64,000 nucleotides of DNA from contig NZ_KZ626861.1 of NCBI RefSeq assembly GCF_002911015.1, positions 35,369 to 99,368 on the forward strand, read 5' to 3'. The notes beneath the pieces are model-generated. The model did not search any database, was not told the DNA's origin, and saw nothing but the letters and a program-made list of their open reading frames with translations. Every line of letters begins with the position of its first letter. The first letter of the stretch is position 1. A program made the position numbers and the translations under genes. Source of the DNA: Streptomyces populi (GTDB lineage Bacteria > Actinomycetota > Actinomycetes > Streptomycetales > Streptomycetaceae). Shown one piece after another: positions 34,448 through 42,982 of the stretch.

Positions 34448-35305
34448 TCAGGCGTGATCGACGACGGTGTCGGCGAGGACCGGCGCGTCGTCCCGTTCGA
34501 CGGCGCTCACCGCCACCCGGACCGCGCCGTCGCTCCGCCACATCCGGATGCGCAGGGTCTCGCCGGGGAAGACGACTCCGGCGAAGCGGGTGGTGTACGA
34601 GCGGACCCGGGTCACGTCGCCGCCGAGCAGGGTGTCCACGACGGCCTTGAGCGTCATGCCGTACGTGCACAGCCCGTGCAGGATCGGCCGGTCGAAGCCG
34701 GCGAGCTTGGCGAACTCGGGGTCGGCGTGCAGCGGGTTCAGGTCCCCGGAGAGCCGGTAGAGCAGGGCCTGGTCCTCGCGGACCGGGCGTTCCACGGTCT
34801 TGTCCGGTGGGCCGGCGGGGGCTTCGAGGCGAGCGCTCGGTCCGCGGTCGCCGCCCCAGCCGCCTTCGCCGCGTACGAAGATCTGGGCGTCGTTCGTCCA
34901 CAACGGGCCCTCGGCGTCCGCCACTTCGGTGCGCATGACGAGGACGGCGGCGGTGCCCTTGTCGTAGACCGCGGCGATGCGCCCGGTGGCGGTGGCCGTG
35001 CCCTCGGCCGGGATCGGGCGGTGCAGCCTCAGACTCTGGCCGCCGTGCAGGACGCGGGCGAGGTCGACGTCGACGCCGGGCATGGAGAGTCCGCTGATCA
35101 CGCCCGGTGAGCCGGCGCCCGCGACGGTGGCGAAGCTCGGCAGGACGTGCAGCCTGGATTCGAGGGTGTACCGCAGCTCGTCGGGGTCGGTCGCGGGGAC
35201 TCCCGCGCCCAGGCCCAGGTGGTAGAGCTGGACGTCCTTGTGGGTCCAGGCGATCTCGCCGGTCCGCGGTGGTGCCGCGACGGCCTTGGCGGCGTCAATG
35301 GGCAT
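34448..35305 (-). CDS. MaoC-family (2-enoyl-CoA hydratase 2) double hot-dog protein
   Basis: A 285-residue protein with two hot-dog folds. The C-terminal hydratase motif is clear: GDLNPLHADPEFAKLAGF followed by RPILHGLCTYG, holding the catalytic Asp and His; the N-terminal half (VQLYHLGLGAG...) is the degenerate half, as in peroxisomal MFE-2-type and mycobacterial steroid-catabolic hydratases. It hydrates trans-2-enoyl-CoA. ATG with AAGGAG upstream. First gene of the operon; a KstR-like element lies 97 bases upstream. Confidence 0.92.
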   Translation of the reverse strand: MPIDAAKAVAAPPRTGEIAWTHKDVQLYHLGLGAGVPATDPDELRYTLESRLHVLPSFATVAGAGSPGVISGLSMPGVDVDLARVLHGGQSLRLHRPIPAEGTATATGRIAAVYDKGTAAVLVMRTEVADAEGPLWTNDAQIFVRGEGGWGGDRGPSARLEAPAGPPDKTVERPVREDQALLYRLSGDLNPLHADPEFAKLAGFDRPILHGLCTYGMTLKAVVDTLLGGDVTRVRSYTTRFAGVVFPGETLRIRMWRSDGAVRVAVSAVERDDAPVLADTVVDHA

Positions 35306-35400
35306 GGGGCTCCTTGCTCGACTGCGCGAAAGACCTCGATGCGGCCGTCCGCACCGTCGGCCGCACCGAGGTCGACACCGGGCCGCGGAAGGCGCTCGTT

Positions 35401-35415
35401 CTAGAACGCGTTCCA
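35401..35415 (-). promoter_or_regulatory. KstR-like operator upstream of the MaoC-ADH-SDR operon (site A)
   Basis: CTAGAACGCGTTCCA fits TNNAACNNGTTNNA, the published mycobacterial KstR motif, and with one more base forms a near-perfect 16-base palindrome (CTAGAACGCGTTCCAG). It lies 97 bases before the MaoC start and 188 before the divergent ABC ATPase gene. Confidence 0.65.
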
Positions 35416-35462
35416 GTACGGCGACCCCTTGTATAGCCCAGCGTCCGGTACTTGTGAAGACT

Positions 35463-35479
35463 ACTGACGCCATGTCAGA
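35463..35479. promoter_or_regulatory. CTGAC/GTCAG palindrome (copy 1)
   Basis: ACTGAC-GCCAT-GTCAGA, an inverted repeat with a 5-base spacer. The same arms and spacing recur at 53298-53314 and 57969-57985. It lies 47 bases from KstR-like site A. The binding protein is unknown. Confidence 0.5.
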
Positions 35480-35589
35480 TCGAGTCACCGCAACGGCCCT
35501 TCGCGCGAACGCGCCGTGGCGGACGGCCGTGACATTTGTCCCGGCCGATCGCCGACAAGTGCATCTGCCGGGGCACCGTCCCCGCCCCC

Positions 35590-35595
35590 TAGCGT
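35590..35595 (+). promoter_or_regulatory. Candidate -10 element of leaderless ABC ATPase gene
   Basis: TAGCGT lies 7 bases before the ATG at 35603 with no ribosome site between. Confidence 0.5.
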
Positions 35596-35602
35596 CGTAG
35601 TC

Positions 35603-36574
35603 ATGACACGGACGACGGGGACGACGGCGAGGACGACAGCGGGAGAGCCGCGGGGAACATCCGCGCCGCAGATGGCGGGGACGGCACCGGCGGTGCGCTT
35701 CAGGGGTGCGGTCAGGACCTTCGGCGACGTGCGCGCCGTGGCCGGTCTGGACCTGGAGGTGGGGTGCGGCGAGACGGTGGCGCTGCTGGGCCGCAACGGC
35801 GCGGGCAAGTCGACGGCGATCTCCCTGCTGCTCGGCCTGGACGAGCCGGACGAGGGCTCGGTCGAGCTCTTCGGCGGCCGGCCCGAGGAGTCGGTGCGCG
35901 CCGGACGGGTCGGCGCGATGCTCCAGGACGCGCGGCCGGTGCCGCGGGTCACCGTCCAGGAACTGGTCTCCTTCGTGGCGGGGCGCTATCCGGCGCCGCT
36001 GCCGGTGGCCGAGGCGCTGCGGCTCGCGGGCGTCACGGAACTGGCCGGGCGGCGCGTCGACCGGCTGTCCGGGGGGCAGGCGCAGCGGGTGCGGTTCGCG
36101 GTGGCGCTCGCCGGGAACCCGGCGCTGATCGTGCTCGACGAACCCACCGCGGCGCTCGACGTGGAGGCACGGCACGCGTTCTGGGAGTCGATGCGGGCCT
36201 ACGCGCGGCGCGGTCACACCGTGCTGTTCTCCACGCACTACCTCGAGGAGGCCGACGCGCACGCCGACCGGATCGTCGTCGTCGACCGGGGGCGGCTCGT
36301 CGCGAACGGGACCGGGGAGGAGCTCCGGCGGGCGGCGGGCGGCAATCTCGTCTCCTTCGATCTGGCGGGACTCGCCGCGGAGAGCCTGGCGCTGCTGCCC
36401 GGCGTGGTGGCCGTGGAGGTGCGCGGGGAGCGGGCCCGGCTGCGCACGGACGACTCGGACGCGACGGTGGTCGCGCTGGCCGAACGGGGGGCGGTCCGCG
36501 GTCTGGAGGTCGTCCCCGCGTCCCTGGACGACGCGTTCATGGCCCTCACCTCGCACGACCGGGAGACGGTGTGA
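35603..36574 (+). CDS. ABC-2-type transporter ATP-binding protein
   Basis: A 323-residue ATPase of the drug-export (DrrA/CcmA) type. Walker A LLGRNGAGKST (about 73-83), signature LSGGQAQR, Walker B LIVLDEPTAALD, switch His STHYLEEAD. The C-terminal ~90 residues form the DrrA-like regulatory domain (SFDLAGLAAESLALLPGVVAVEV). A shorter form starting at the ATG 35672-ish (MAGTAPAV) is possible. It overlaps the permease gene by one base (TGATG) and belongs to an ABC-kinase operon. Confidence 0.9.
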   Translation: MTRTTGTTARTTAGEPRGTSAPQMAGTAPAVRFRGAVRTFGDVRAVAGLDLEVGCGETVALLGRNGAGKSTAISLLLGLDEPDEGSVELFGGRPEESVRAGRVGAMLQDARPVPRVTVQELVSFVAGRYPAPLPVAEALRLAGVTELAGRRVDRLSGGQAQRVRFAVALAGNPALIVLDEPTAALDVEARHAFWESMRAYARRGHTVLFSTHYLEEADAHADRIVVVDRGRLVANGTGEELRRAAGGNLVSFDLAGLAAESLALLPGVVAVEVRGERARLRTDDSDATVVALAERGAVRGLEVVPASLDDAFMALTSHDRETV

Positions 36575-37293
36575 TGTTCGACTACCTGCGGCTCGAAGTG
36601 CGCCGGACGCTGCGCGACACCGGCTTCGTGATCGGCGGCGTCGCGATGCCGGTGATGATGTACCTGCTGTTCACCAACCTCGGCGGGGGCGACGACGGCG
36701 CGTGGAGGACCGCGTCGATGGTCGGCATGGCCGCGTACGGGGCGGTCGGCTCGGCGCTGAACACCGGTGGCGGGGTCGCCGAGGACAAGGTGACCGGCTG
36801 GCTGCGGCAGCTCCGGGTGACCCCGATGGCCCCGCGCCAGGTGGTGCTCGGGCGGGCGCTGACCGGTGCGGTGACCGTGCTGCCCGCGATCGTCTCGGTG
36901 CTCGTGGCCGGCGGTCTGGTCAACGGGGTACGGCTGGACGCCTGGCAGTGGGCCGCGACGGCCCTGCTGCTGTGGCTCGGCTCCGTCCCCTTCACCCTGC
37001 TGGGCCTCGGCAACGGCTACCGGATGACCGCGCAGACGACGGGCGTCGCGAACATGGTGTGCAATCTGGGACTCGCGGTGGTGGGCGGCCTGTGGTTCCC
37101 GCTCGCCCTCTTCCCCGGCTGGCTGCGTTCGGTCTCGGCGTACACGCCCACGAACCGCTTCGCCGAGCTGGGCGTGTCGGTCACCGAGGGCCGGGCGCCG
37201 GGCCTCGGGGCGGTGGCGGTGCTGACCGCCTGGCTGCTGGCGTTCGGTTCGTACGCCGTGGTCTCGTACCGTCGATCCGCACGAATTGTCTGA
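36574..37293 (+). CDS. ABC-2-type transporter permease
   Basis: A 239-residue six-helix membrane protein starting MFDYLRLEVRRTLRDTGFVIGGVAMPVMMYLLF, with the ABC-2 pattern of a long first helix, an EDKVTGWLRQLRVTPM coupling region and late GGLWFPLALFPGWLRSVSAYTPTNRFAELG. It forms the channel with the preceding ATPase. A GTG one codon upstream is an alternative start. The histidine kinase gene follows after 15 bases. Confidence 0.9.
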   Translation: MFDYLRLEVRRTLRDTGFVIGGVAMPVMMYLLFTNLGGGDDGAWRTASMVGMAAYGAVGSALNTGGGVAEDKVTGWLRQLRVTPMAPRQVVLGRALTGAVTVLPAIVSVLVAGGLVNGVRLDAWQWAATALLLWLGSVPFTLLGLGNGYRMTAQTTGVANMVCNLGLAVVGGLWFPLALFPGWLRSVSAYTPTNRFAELGVSVTEGRAPGLGAVAVLTAWLLAFGSYAVVSYRRSARIV

Positions 37294-37308
37294 ACGGGGG
37301 AACGGAAC

Positions 37309-38559
37309 ATGTCCTGGATGAGGGGAATCGGCTGCCAGGTCCGCGCGCTGCGGGCCGAGCGACGGCGCTGGAAGGCCGACATGGAGCGGTTCAAGGAGGA
37401 ACAGCGGGCCGCGCGCAGGAGCGGCGGCGCGATGCCGGAGAACCCGGGGCCGCCGCCGACCGGTTTCGCGCTGCTGCCGTGGCTGCTGCTGGGGATGGGT
37501 GCCTTCTCCAACCTCTTCCAGGGCAGGACGCCACAGCCCTGGATCGGCGGGCTCGGCCTGCTCGTCTTCAACTCGCTGTACATCTACGTGACGTTCCGCG
37601 CCTTCACGAAGGAGACACGGGAGGCCCGCTCGACGCGGGTGGCACTCGTCCTGATGGGCGTGGTCACCTGCGGGCTGGCCCTCGGGTACGGCGGGAGCTG
37701 GCTGTACTTCTTCCCCCTGCTCGGGCTGGCCACCGGGGCGGTGGTGCGCGGCCCCTGGCTCGGGAGGATCGGGCTCGGTCTGACGGCGCTCGCCGCGGCG
37801 GTCTCCGTCGTGAGGGCGGGCTGGGACGCGGTGAACGTCGCCTACGGCACGTTCCTGTCCACGATGGTGACGGCCGCGATCCTCTCCCTGTCCGAGGCGG
37901 TGCGCGAACTGCGGGCGGCCCGCGAGGAACTGGCGCGCCGGGCGGTCGAGAAGGAGCGGCTGCGTTTCTCCCGCGACCTGCACGACCTGCTCGGGCACAC
38001 CCTCTCCGTCATCGTGGTGAAGTCGGAGGCGGCCCGCCGGCTGGCTCCCCGCGATCTGGACGCGGCCCTCACGCAGGTCACGGACATCGAGTCGGTCGGC
38101 CGGCAGGCGCTGACGGAGATCCGCGAGGCGGTCACCGGCTATCGCGAGGGCAGCCTCGCCACCGAGCTGGACGGCGCCCGCTCGGCACTGTCCGCCGCAC
38201 GGGTGGAGCCGGTCGTCCGGCGGTCGGGACCGCCCCTGGTCCCGCAGACCGAGGCGCTGCTCGGCTGGGTGCTGCGCGAGGCCGTCACCAACGTCGTGCG
38301 CCACAGCGACGCGACGCGCTGCGAGATCACCGTCGACGGGAACGCGGACCGCGTCCGGCTGACCGTCTCGGACAACGGCACCGACGCCTCCCCCGCGGAT
38401 CCCGGGCCGGGCGTCGGCGGCACCGGCCTCAAGGGCCTCACCGAACGCCTCGCGGCGGCCGGCGGCTCCCTGCGTGCGGGCCGGACTCCGCGCGGCGGCT
38501 TCGAGGTGCGGGCCGAACTCCCCGTGGAGGCGGCGGACCTGACGGAGGCATCGGTCTGA
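37309..38559 (+). CDS. Sensor histidine kinase (DesK/NarL-type, HisKA_3)
   Basis: A 416-residue kinase. Six hydrophobic segments lie between about 52 and 195, preceded by a charged cytoplasmic helix. The dimerisation/phosphoacceptor helix carries RDLHDLLGHTLSVI (His225); the ATPase domain has WVLREAVTNVVRHS (N box), VSDNGTD and GTGLKGLTERLAAAGG. It phosphorylates a NarL/DesR-type regulator, normally encoded immediately downstream. Here the next gene is an opposite-strand TetR; the likely partner is at 42055. Together with the ABC genes it suggests membrane-stress sensing and export. Confidence 0.93.
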   Translation: MSWMRGIGCQVRALRAERRRWKADMERFKEEQRAARRSGGAMPENPGPPPTGFALLPWLLLGMGAFSNLFQGRTPQPWIGGLGLLVFNSLYIYVTFRAFTKETREARSTRVALVLMGVVTCGLALGYGGSWLYFFPLLGLATGAVVRGPWLGRIGLGLTALAAAVSVVRAGWDAVNVAYGTFLSTMVTAAILSLSEAVRELRAAREELARRAVEKERLRFSRDLHDLLGHTLSVIVVKSEAARRLAPRDLDAALTQVTDIESVGRQALTEIREAVTGYREGSLATELDGARSALSAARVEPVVRRSGPPLVPQTEALLGWVLREAVTNVVRHSDATRCEITVDGNADRVRLTVSDNGTDASPADPGPGVGGTGLKGLTERLAAAGGSLRAGRTPRGGFEVRAELPVEAADLTEASV

Positions 38560-38569
38560 GCGGCGCTCC

Positions 38570-39202
38570 TCAGGGGGTGCCGGGTGCGAGCAGCGAGTCG
38601 GTGAGGCGTTCCGCGGCCGCCCGGTCGAGGGGGGCGTGGCCGAGCAGGAAGCGGTACCAGAACAGGCCGTAGACCTGGTCGACGACGAGGTCGAGGTCCC
38701 GGTCGGCGGGGAGTTCGCCGCGGGCGCGGCCGCGGTCGAGGACGTCGCGCAGCAGGGCGCGCCGGGTGCCCGTGTAGGCGCGCAGCAGCTCGGCGAGGTG
38801 GGGGTCGGTCGCGGCCTCGCGGACGAGGGTGCGCAGGGCCGGGGCCCAGGGTGCGCGCTGGGCGGCGTCGAAGGTGGCGGCGACGACCGTGCGCAGGTCC
38901 TCGCGGAGCGAGCCGGTGTCGGGCGGCGGCACGTCCTGGCCGGCGCGGTCGGTGAGCGCGTCCAGGAGCACGGCCCCCTTCGAGGGCCACCAGCGGTAGA
39001 GGGTCTGCTTGCCCACGCCGGCCGCGCGCGCGACGGCCTCCACGGTGATGGGAGCCCCCTCGGACTCCACGAGCAGCCGCAGCGCCGCGTCGAGGATCGC
39101 CCGCCGGACGGCTTCGTTGCGGCGCCGCCCGGTGTGCGGACGCGCGGCGGTGTCCTCCGGCCCCGCGTCGGGGACGGAGCCCTCGGCGTCGTTCGCTTCC
39201 AT
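38570..39202 (-). CDS. TetR-family repressor divergent from an SDR gene
   Basis: A 210-residue TetR regulator. The N-terminal HTH is at about 37-80 (ITVEAVARAAGVGKQTLYRWWPSKGAVLLDAL), with a TetR_C-like ligand domain after it. I chose the ATG at 39202 because GGGAGA lies about 10 bases upstream; an ATG six codons earlier is possible. The divergent promoter contains two palindromes that are inverted copies of each other, the expected operators. It probably represses the SDR gene and itself. Confidence 0.9.
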   Translation of the reverse strand: MEANDAEGSVPDAGPEDTAARPHTGRRRNEAVRRAILDAALRLLVESEGAPITVEAVARAAGVGKQTLYRWWPSKGAVLLDALTDRAGQDVPPPDTGSLREDLRTVVAATFDAAQRAPWAPALRTLVREAATDPHLAELLRAYTGTRRALLRDVLDRGRARGELPADRDLDLVVDQVYGLFWYRFLLGHAPLDRAAAERLTDSLLAPGTP

Positions 39203-39244
39203 GGCTCGATCTTCTCCCATTCCGGCGCTCCGGCTTTCCGGCCG

Positions 39245-39300
39245 CTTGACGAGACTATTGGTCTCGGCAACACTTTAACGAGACCGACAGTCTCGTCAAG
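39245..39300. promoter_or_regulatory. Paired TetR operators between the TetR and SDR genes
   Basis: CGAGAC-TATTG-GTCTCG (39250-39266) and ACGAGAC-CGACA-GTCTCGT (39278-39296) are palindromes 29 bases apart. The outer ends CTTGACGAGAC (39245-39255) and GTCTCGTCAAG (39290-39300) are exact reverse complements, so the whole region is a symmetrical pair of about 22-base sites. Confidence 0.75.
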
Positions 39301-39344
39301 CGGCTCACCAGAAGCCTCGACGCTCCGGAAGGGGAAGCCCCGCC

Positions 39345-40121
39345 ATGAGCACCACCACGAGCACCACGAGCACCACCGACACCTCCCCGGACCTCCCCCT
39401 CGCCGGACAGCGCGCCGTCGTGATGGGCGGCAGCTCCGGGATCGGCGAGGCCACGGCGGCCCTCTTCGCCGCGGACGGCGCCGAAGTGGTCGTCACCGGC
39501 CGCGACCGGGAGAAACTGGAGGCCGCGGCCCGGCGGATCGGCGGCAGGACGACCGCGTACCGCCTCGACGGCACGGACCCGGCGGGGATCGACGCGTTCT
39601 TCGCACGGTCGGGCCCGGTGGACCACCTGGTCCTCGCGCTCAGCGGAGCCGCGGGCGCCGGCCCCTTCGCCGAACTGGACCTCGCCGAGCTGGAGACCGG
39701 GTTCGCCGCGAAGTTCTGGCCGTACGTGCGCATCCTGCAAGCCGCCCTGCCCCGTCTGCGCGCGGACGGCTCGGTGACGCTGGTGACCGCGGCCTCGGCG
39801 CGCGCCGCGTTCCCCGGGACGGCGGGGCTCGCCGCGATCAACGGCGCCCTGGAGGCGATGGTCCCGCCGCTCGCCGTCGAACTGGCGCCGCTGCGGATCA
39901 ACGCCGTCTCCCCCGGGGTCGTCGAGACGCCCTGGTGGGACGCCGTGCCCGCCGAGCAGCGCGAGGCCCTGTTCGAGGGGTTCGCGAAGAGCAGCCCGGT
40001 GGGCCGGATCGGCCGCCCCGGCGACATCGCCCGCGCCCTCCACCTGCTGGCCACCAACGGCTTCGTGACCGGTGTCGTCCTCGACTGCACCGGCGGGGCC
40101 AACCTGCCCACGGGCCGGTGA
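39345..40121 (+). CDS. Atypical SDR-family protein lacking the YxxxK motif
   Basis: A 258-residue Rossmann protein with a normal cofactor loop (VVMGGSSGIGEATAALF) and LALSGAAGAG where NNAG is expected. At the catalytic position the usual YxxxK is replaced by LAAIN in GTAGLAAINGALEAM, although the SDR-like continuation (VELAPLRINAVSPGVVETPWW) is intact. It may be a cofactor-binding regulator or use another mechanism. Its promoter shares paired operators with the TetR gene. The N-terminus is a short Thr/Ser run (MSTTTSTTSTTDTS). Confidence 0.85.
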   Translation: MSTTTSTTSTTDTSPDLPLAGQRAVVMGGSSGIGEATAALFAADGAEVVVTGRDREKLEAAARRIGGRTTAYRLDGTDPAGIDAFFARSGPVDHLVLALSGAAGAGPFAELDLAELETGFAAKFWPYVRILQAALPRLRADGSVTLVTAASARAAFPGTAGLAAINGALEAMVPPLAVELAPLRINAVSPGVVETPWWDAVPAEQREALFEGFAKSSPVGRIGRPGDIARALHLLATNGFVTGVVLDCTGGANLPTGR

Positions 40122-40212
40122 CCCCCGCGGGCCGGACGGTCGCCGCGCGACGACCGTCCGGCCACCACCGGACGCCCGTGGATCCCGGCGGACCCGGCGT
40201 CCCGGCGAACCG

Positions 40213-41769
40213 CTACGGCGCCCAGGGAGCCGTGACGGCCCAGCTCACGTCGTCCGTCCACGAGGTGGCGCTGTCGAAGGCGTTCGAGCCGCCGTTGCTC
40301 GCGATGTAGACGGTGTGGTTGTAGTGCCGCAGGTATCTCGTCGGGTAGTTGTACGACGCGAACGAGGTCCCCGTGCCGCTCTTGCCGGTCCCGGCGCAGA
40401 ACGTGGCGTCCTGCCGGAACTGCGTGGTGCCGGTCATGGGCTGCCGGTAGAGCTGGTAGTTGTAGTGCCGCAGGAAGTCGCCCGGGTAGTTGCGCGACTC
40501 GAAGGAGTAGCAGGAGCTGTCGGCGAGCCCCCTGCGCACGATCCAGGTGGCATCGCCCTTGTCGAGCGCCGAACTGCTCGACGTGATCGCCGAGACGACC
40601 GCCCCGTTGTTCTGGTGGCGGACGTAGTCGGCCGTGCAGCACGAGGTGGTCGCGCGCAGCGAGATCTCGGAACCGGGGGTCAGCGTGCCGGTGCTGCCGG
40701 TGGAGCCGCCGTAGCCGACGGAGACGATGTTCGCCTGCACCAGGTTGTCGGCGGCGTCCGTCGGGATGCCCGAGGTCATGACGCCCTCGAAGAAGGACCC
40801 GATGGAGCCGTTGCTGTTGTCGCCGCCGGTGCCGAGGACGATCGCGCCCTCCTGGTGCATGGGCGAGTAGCCGCCGGCGGTGGGTTCACCCCCGGAATAG
40901 GTGGTCGTGAGACCGCCCGATCGGGCGTTGCCGTATTTCAGCGCGAAATGGTCCTGCCCGTTGTTCTTCAGCAGAGCGGTCACGAACGGCATCGGCCCGG
41001 TGCCGGTGTTCGACGTGTTCTTGCTGTATCCGGCGTCCGACTGGAAAAGCCCGTTCTCCAGGTCGGCCTGCACCCACGGGCCCTGGCCGTAACAGGGCGA
41101 GAACCAGCACTCGGTGCCGAAGTTGATCGCGTCCATGTGGCCGTTGCCGGTGTCGAGGTTGTTGGTCTCGGCGTTGCCGTAGTCGAAGCAGCAACTGCCG
41201 TTGACGTGGGTGCCGGAGGTCACCATGTACATCCCCTCGGCCGCCCCGTCGGTGGCGACCCCCGAGGTGGAGTTGTCCCGGTAGCCCATACCGGCCGAGA
41301 TCTCCAGACCGTAGACCTGGTGGCCGCCGGCGGTCACCGGCAGCGCGTCCGCGGGCGCCCCGACATCGGCCGCCCCCGCCCCGCCCGCACCCTCGATCGT
41401 GAGGTCGTTGTGGCGCGGGGACTGGTCGTAGATCTTCGTGATGATGCAGGTGGTGCCGCCGCAGAAGGAGTCCTGCGCCGCCGCGTTCGCGTACCCGCCG
41501 GCCGCCAGGAGGCCGATGTTCGCGGTGGCGCCGTCGGAGGCGCGCTGCACCTGGTAGAGCGAGCCGTCGTACGACGAGTAGAGCGCCCTGGCGAGGCTGT
41601 GCGCGGCGACGCAGGGGGTGCCCGCCCCGGCGTAGATGTCGCAGGGGAGCGACCCCGCGGCGGTGGCCCGCGGCGCGCCGACGGCGAACGCGACGACGGC
41701 CGCCATCACCGACAGCAGGGCCAGGGCGGTGTTTCTGAGACGCTGTAAGCGCACGAAGGATGACGACAC
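40213..41769 (-). CDS. Secreted alpha-L-arabinofuranosidase (GH54) with AbfB/CBM42 domain
   Basis: A 518-residue exported glycosidase. A basic Sec signal (RLQRLRNTALALLSVMAAVVAFAV, ending APRATAAG) precedes a GH54 domain (about 40-355). GSCCFDYGNAE holds the predicted nucleophile (about Glu201). A C-terminal arabinose-binding AbfB domain (about 365-518) shows repeats such as SRNYPGDFLRHYNYQLY and SYNYPTRYLRHYNHTVY. It would release arabinose from arabinoxylan side chains. GH54 is best known in fungi. GTG start with GAGGTG upstream. The 285-base upstream region is less GC-rich and holds a 7-base inverted repeat (ATGCCGA/TCGGCAT, 41842-41867), compatible with acquisition by transfer. Confidence 0.9.
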   Translation of the reverse strand: MSSSFVRLQRLRNTALALLSVMAAVVAFAVGAPRATAAGSLPCDIYAGAGTPCVAAHSLARALYSSYDGSLYQVQRASDGATANIGLLAAGGYANAAAQDSFCGGTTCIITKIYDQSPRHNDLTIEGAGGAGAADVGAPADALPVTAGGHQVYGLEISAGMGYRDNSTSGVATDGAAEGMYMVTSGTHVNGSCCFDYGNAETNNLDTGNGHMDAINFGTECWFSPCYGQGPWVQADLENGLFQSDAGYSKNTSNTGTGPMPFVTALLKNNGQDHFALKYGNARSGGLTTTYSGGEPTAGGYSPMHQEGAIVLGTGGDNSNGSIGSFFEGVMTSGIPTDAADNLVQANIVSVGYGGSTGSTGTLTPGSEISLRATTSCCTADYVRHQNNGAVVSAITSSSSALDKGDATWIVRRGLADSSCYSFESRNYPGDFLRHYNYQLYRQPMTGTTQFRQDATFCAGTGKSGTGTSFASYNYPTRYLRHYNHTVYIASNGGSNAFDSATSWTDDVSWAVTAPWAP

Positions 41770-42041
41770 GGTGCACCTCTTCCGTTCCTGGTAGGACAGT
41801 GCGGGTGTCCGGTTCGATATACCGGACATCGTTCGATCGACATGCCGAACCAATTCCCGGTCGGCATTCCGAACGTTTACGGAAAACGGCCCGGCTCGGG
41901 AATCGCAAAGGGGAGTGTTGAATTCCGAGGCGATTATTTGCCCGTGACCGTGGGCCGTCAAGACGCGCGCACCCGGGCCCTGACGATTCCCGGGAGGCGG
42001 CCGAAACGTGCGGAACGGACGGCCGGTCACCCCTCCCGCCT

Positions 42042-42047
42042 TACGCT
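42042..42047 (+). promoter_or_regulatory. Candidate -10 element of leaderless response-regulator gene
   Basis: TACGCT lies 7 bases before the GTG at 42055 with no ribosome site between. Confidence 0.5.
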
Positions 42048-42054
42048 TGGCCAC

Positions 42055-42696
42055 GTGAACGAGATGCCCCGGGACCACCGGCCCGCCAAGTCCGTCCGCG
42101 TCCTGCTCGCCGAGGACCAGAAGATGATGCGCGGGGCGCTCGCCCTGCTGCTCGGGATGGAGCCGGACATCGAGGTGGTCGCGCAGGTGTCCGCGGGGGA
42201 CGAGATCGTGGACGCGGTGCTGGCCGGCCGGCCCGACGTGGCCCTGCTGGACATCGAACTGCCCGGGATGAGCGGGCTGGACGCCGCCGCCGAACTGCGT
42301 GAACAGGCCCCCGACTGCCGGGTGCTGATCCTCACCACCTTCGGCCGCCCCGGCTATCTGCGCCGGGCCATGGAGGCGGGTGCCGCCGGGTTCCTGGTCA
42401 AGGACGGGCCCGTGGAGGAACTGGCCGAGGCGATCCGGCGGGTGCTGACCGGGGAGACCGTCATCGACCCGGCGCTCGCCGCGGCCGCGCTGAGCGCCGG
42501 ACCCAATCCGCTCACGGCCCGCGAGTGCGACGTGCTGAAGGCCTCGGCGGACGGCGCCACCGTCGCCGACATCGCCGGAAAACTGCACCTCTCCGAGTCG
42601 ACCGTCCGCAACTACCTCTCGTCCGCCATCGGCAAGACGGGCACCCGCAACCGCATGGAGGCGATGCGGGAGGCCCGTCAGCAGGGGTGGCTGTAG
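42055..42696 (+). CDS. NarL/DesR-family response regulator
   Basis: A 213-residue regulator. The receiver domain has the acidic pair AED, phosphoacceptor Asp66 in DVALLDIELPG, and the late lysine in FLVKDGP. A LuxR-type HTH follows at about 148-205 (LTARECDVLKASADGATVADIAGKLHLSESTVRNYLS). The N-terminal-to-linker spacing matches DesR-type partners of HisKA_3 kinases. The nearest such kinase is at 37309-38559, same strand, separated by three unrelated genes, and I infer the two form one system split by insertion. The GTG start lies 7 bases after a -10-like TACGCT. Confidence 0.9.
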   Translation: MNEMPRDHRPAKSVRVLLAEDQKMMRGALALLLGMEPDIEVVAQVSAGDEIVDAVLAGRPDVALLDIELPGMSGLDAAAELREQAPDCRVLILTTFGRPGYLRRAMEAGAAGFLVKDGPVEELAEAIRRVLTGETVIDPALAAAALSAGPNPLTARECDVLKASADGATVADIAGKLHLSESTVRNYLSSAIGKTGTRNRMEAMREARQQGWL

Positions 42697-42982
42697 CGGG
42701 CCACGGACCATCGCCTCCGCCTCTCCCGCGACCGCCGGCGCGGCGGGTCGTGAACGTCCCGGTCGACGCCCTCGTCACGCCGGAGGCAGAGGCGGTGCTT
42801 CACCGCTGCGGGCGGGGCATGTCACGGGGCGGGAACTCCCGCTGACGACCCGTGCGGTTCCGGGGAGGACCGCGTTCACGATCTCCCGCATCGCGCACTC
42901 CGGCAGGACCGCCACCTCGTACGGAGCGGCGGTCGGCCCCACGTCCTTCCTGCTCCGGGCGGGATCCGTTCGAGGGCGGACC
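42697..42982. other. Intergenic region after the response regulator
   Basis: The 286 bases hold a GACCGCCG/CGGCGGGTC imperfect hairpin (about 42731-42750), a possible terminator for the response regulator. They also hold a 55-codon minus-strand frame (42775-42942, including YEVAVLPECAMREIVNAVLPG) that looks like coding sequence but has a badly placed ribosome site; it may be a gene remnant. Nothing else is evident. Confidence 0.35.

Noticed and set aside
36238..39273. Open frame of more than 1,000 codons antisense to the ABC-kinase operon
   Set aside because: It overlaps five well-supported genes on both strands and reads as Arg/Pro/Ala-rich low-complexity sequence, typical of shadow frames in GC-rich DNA.
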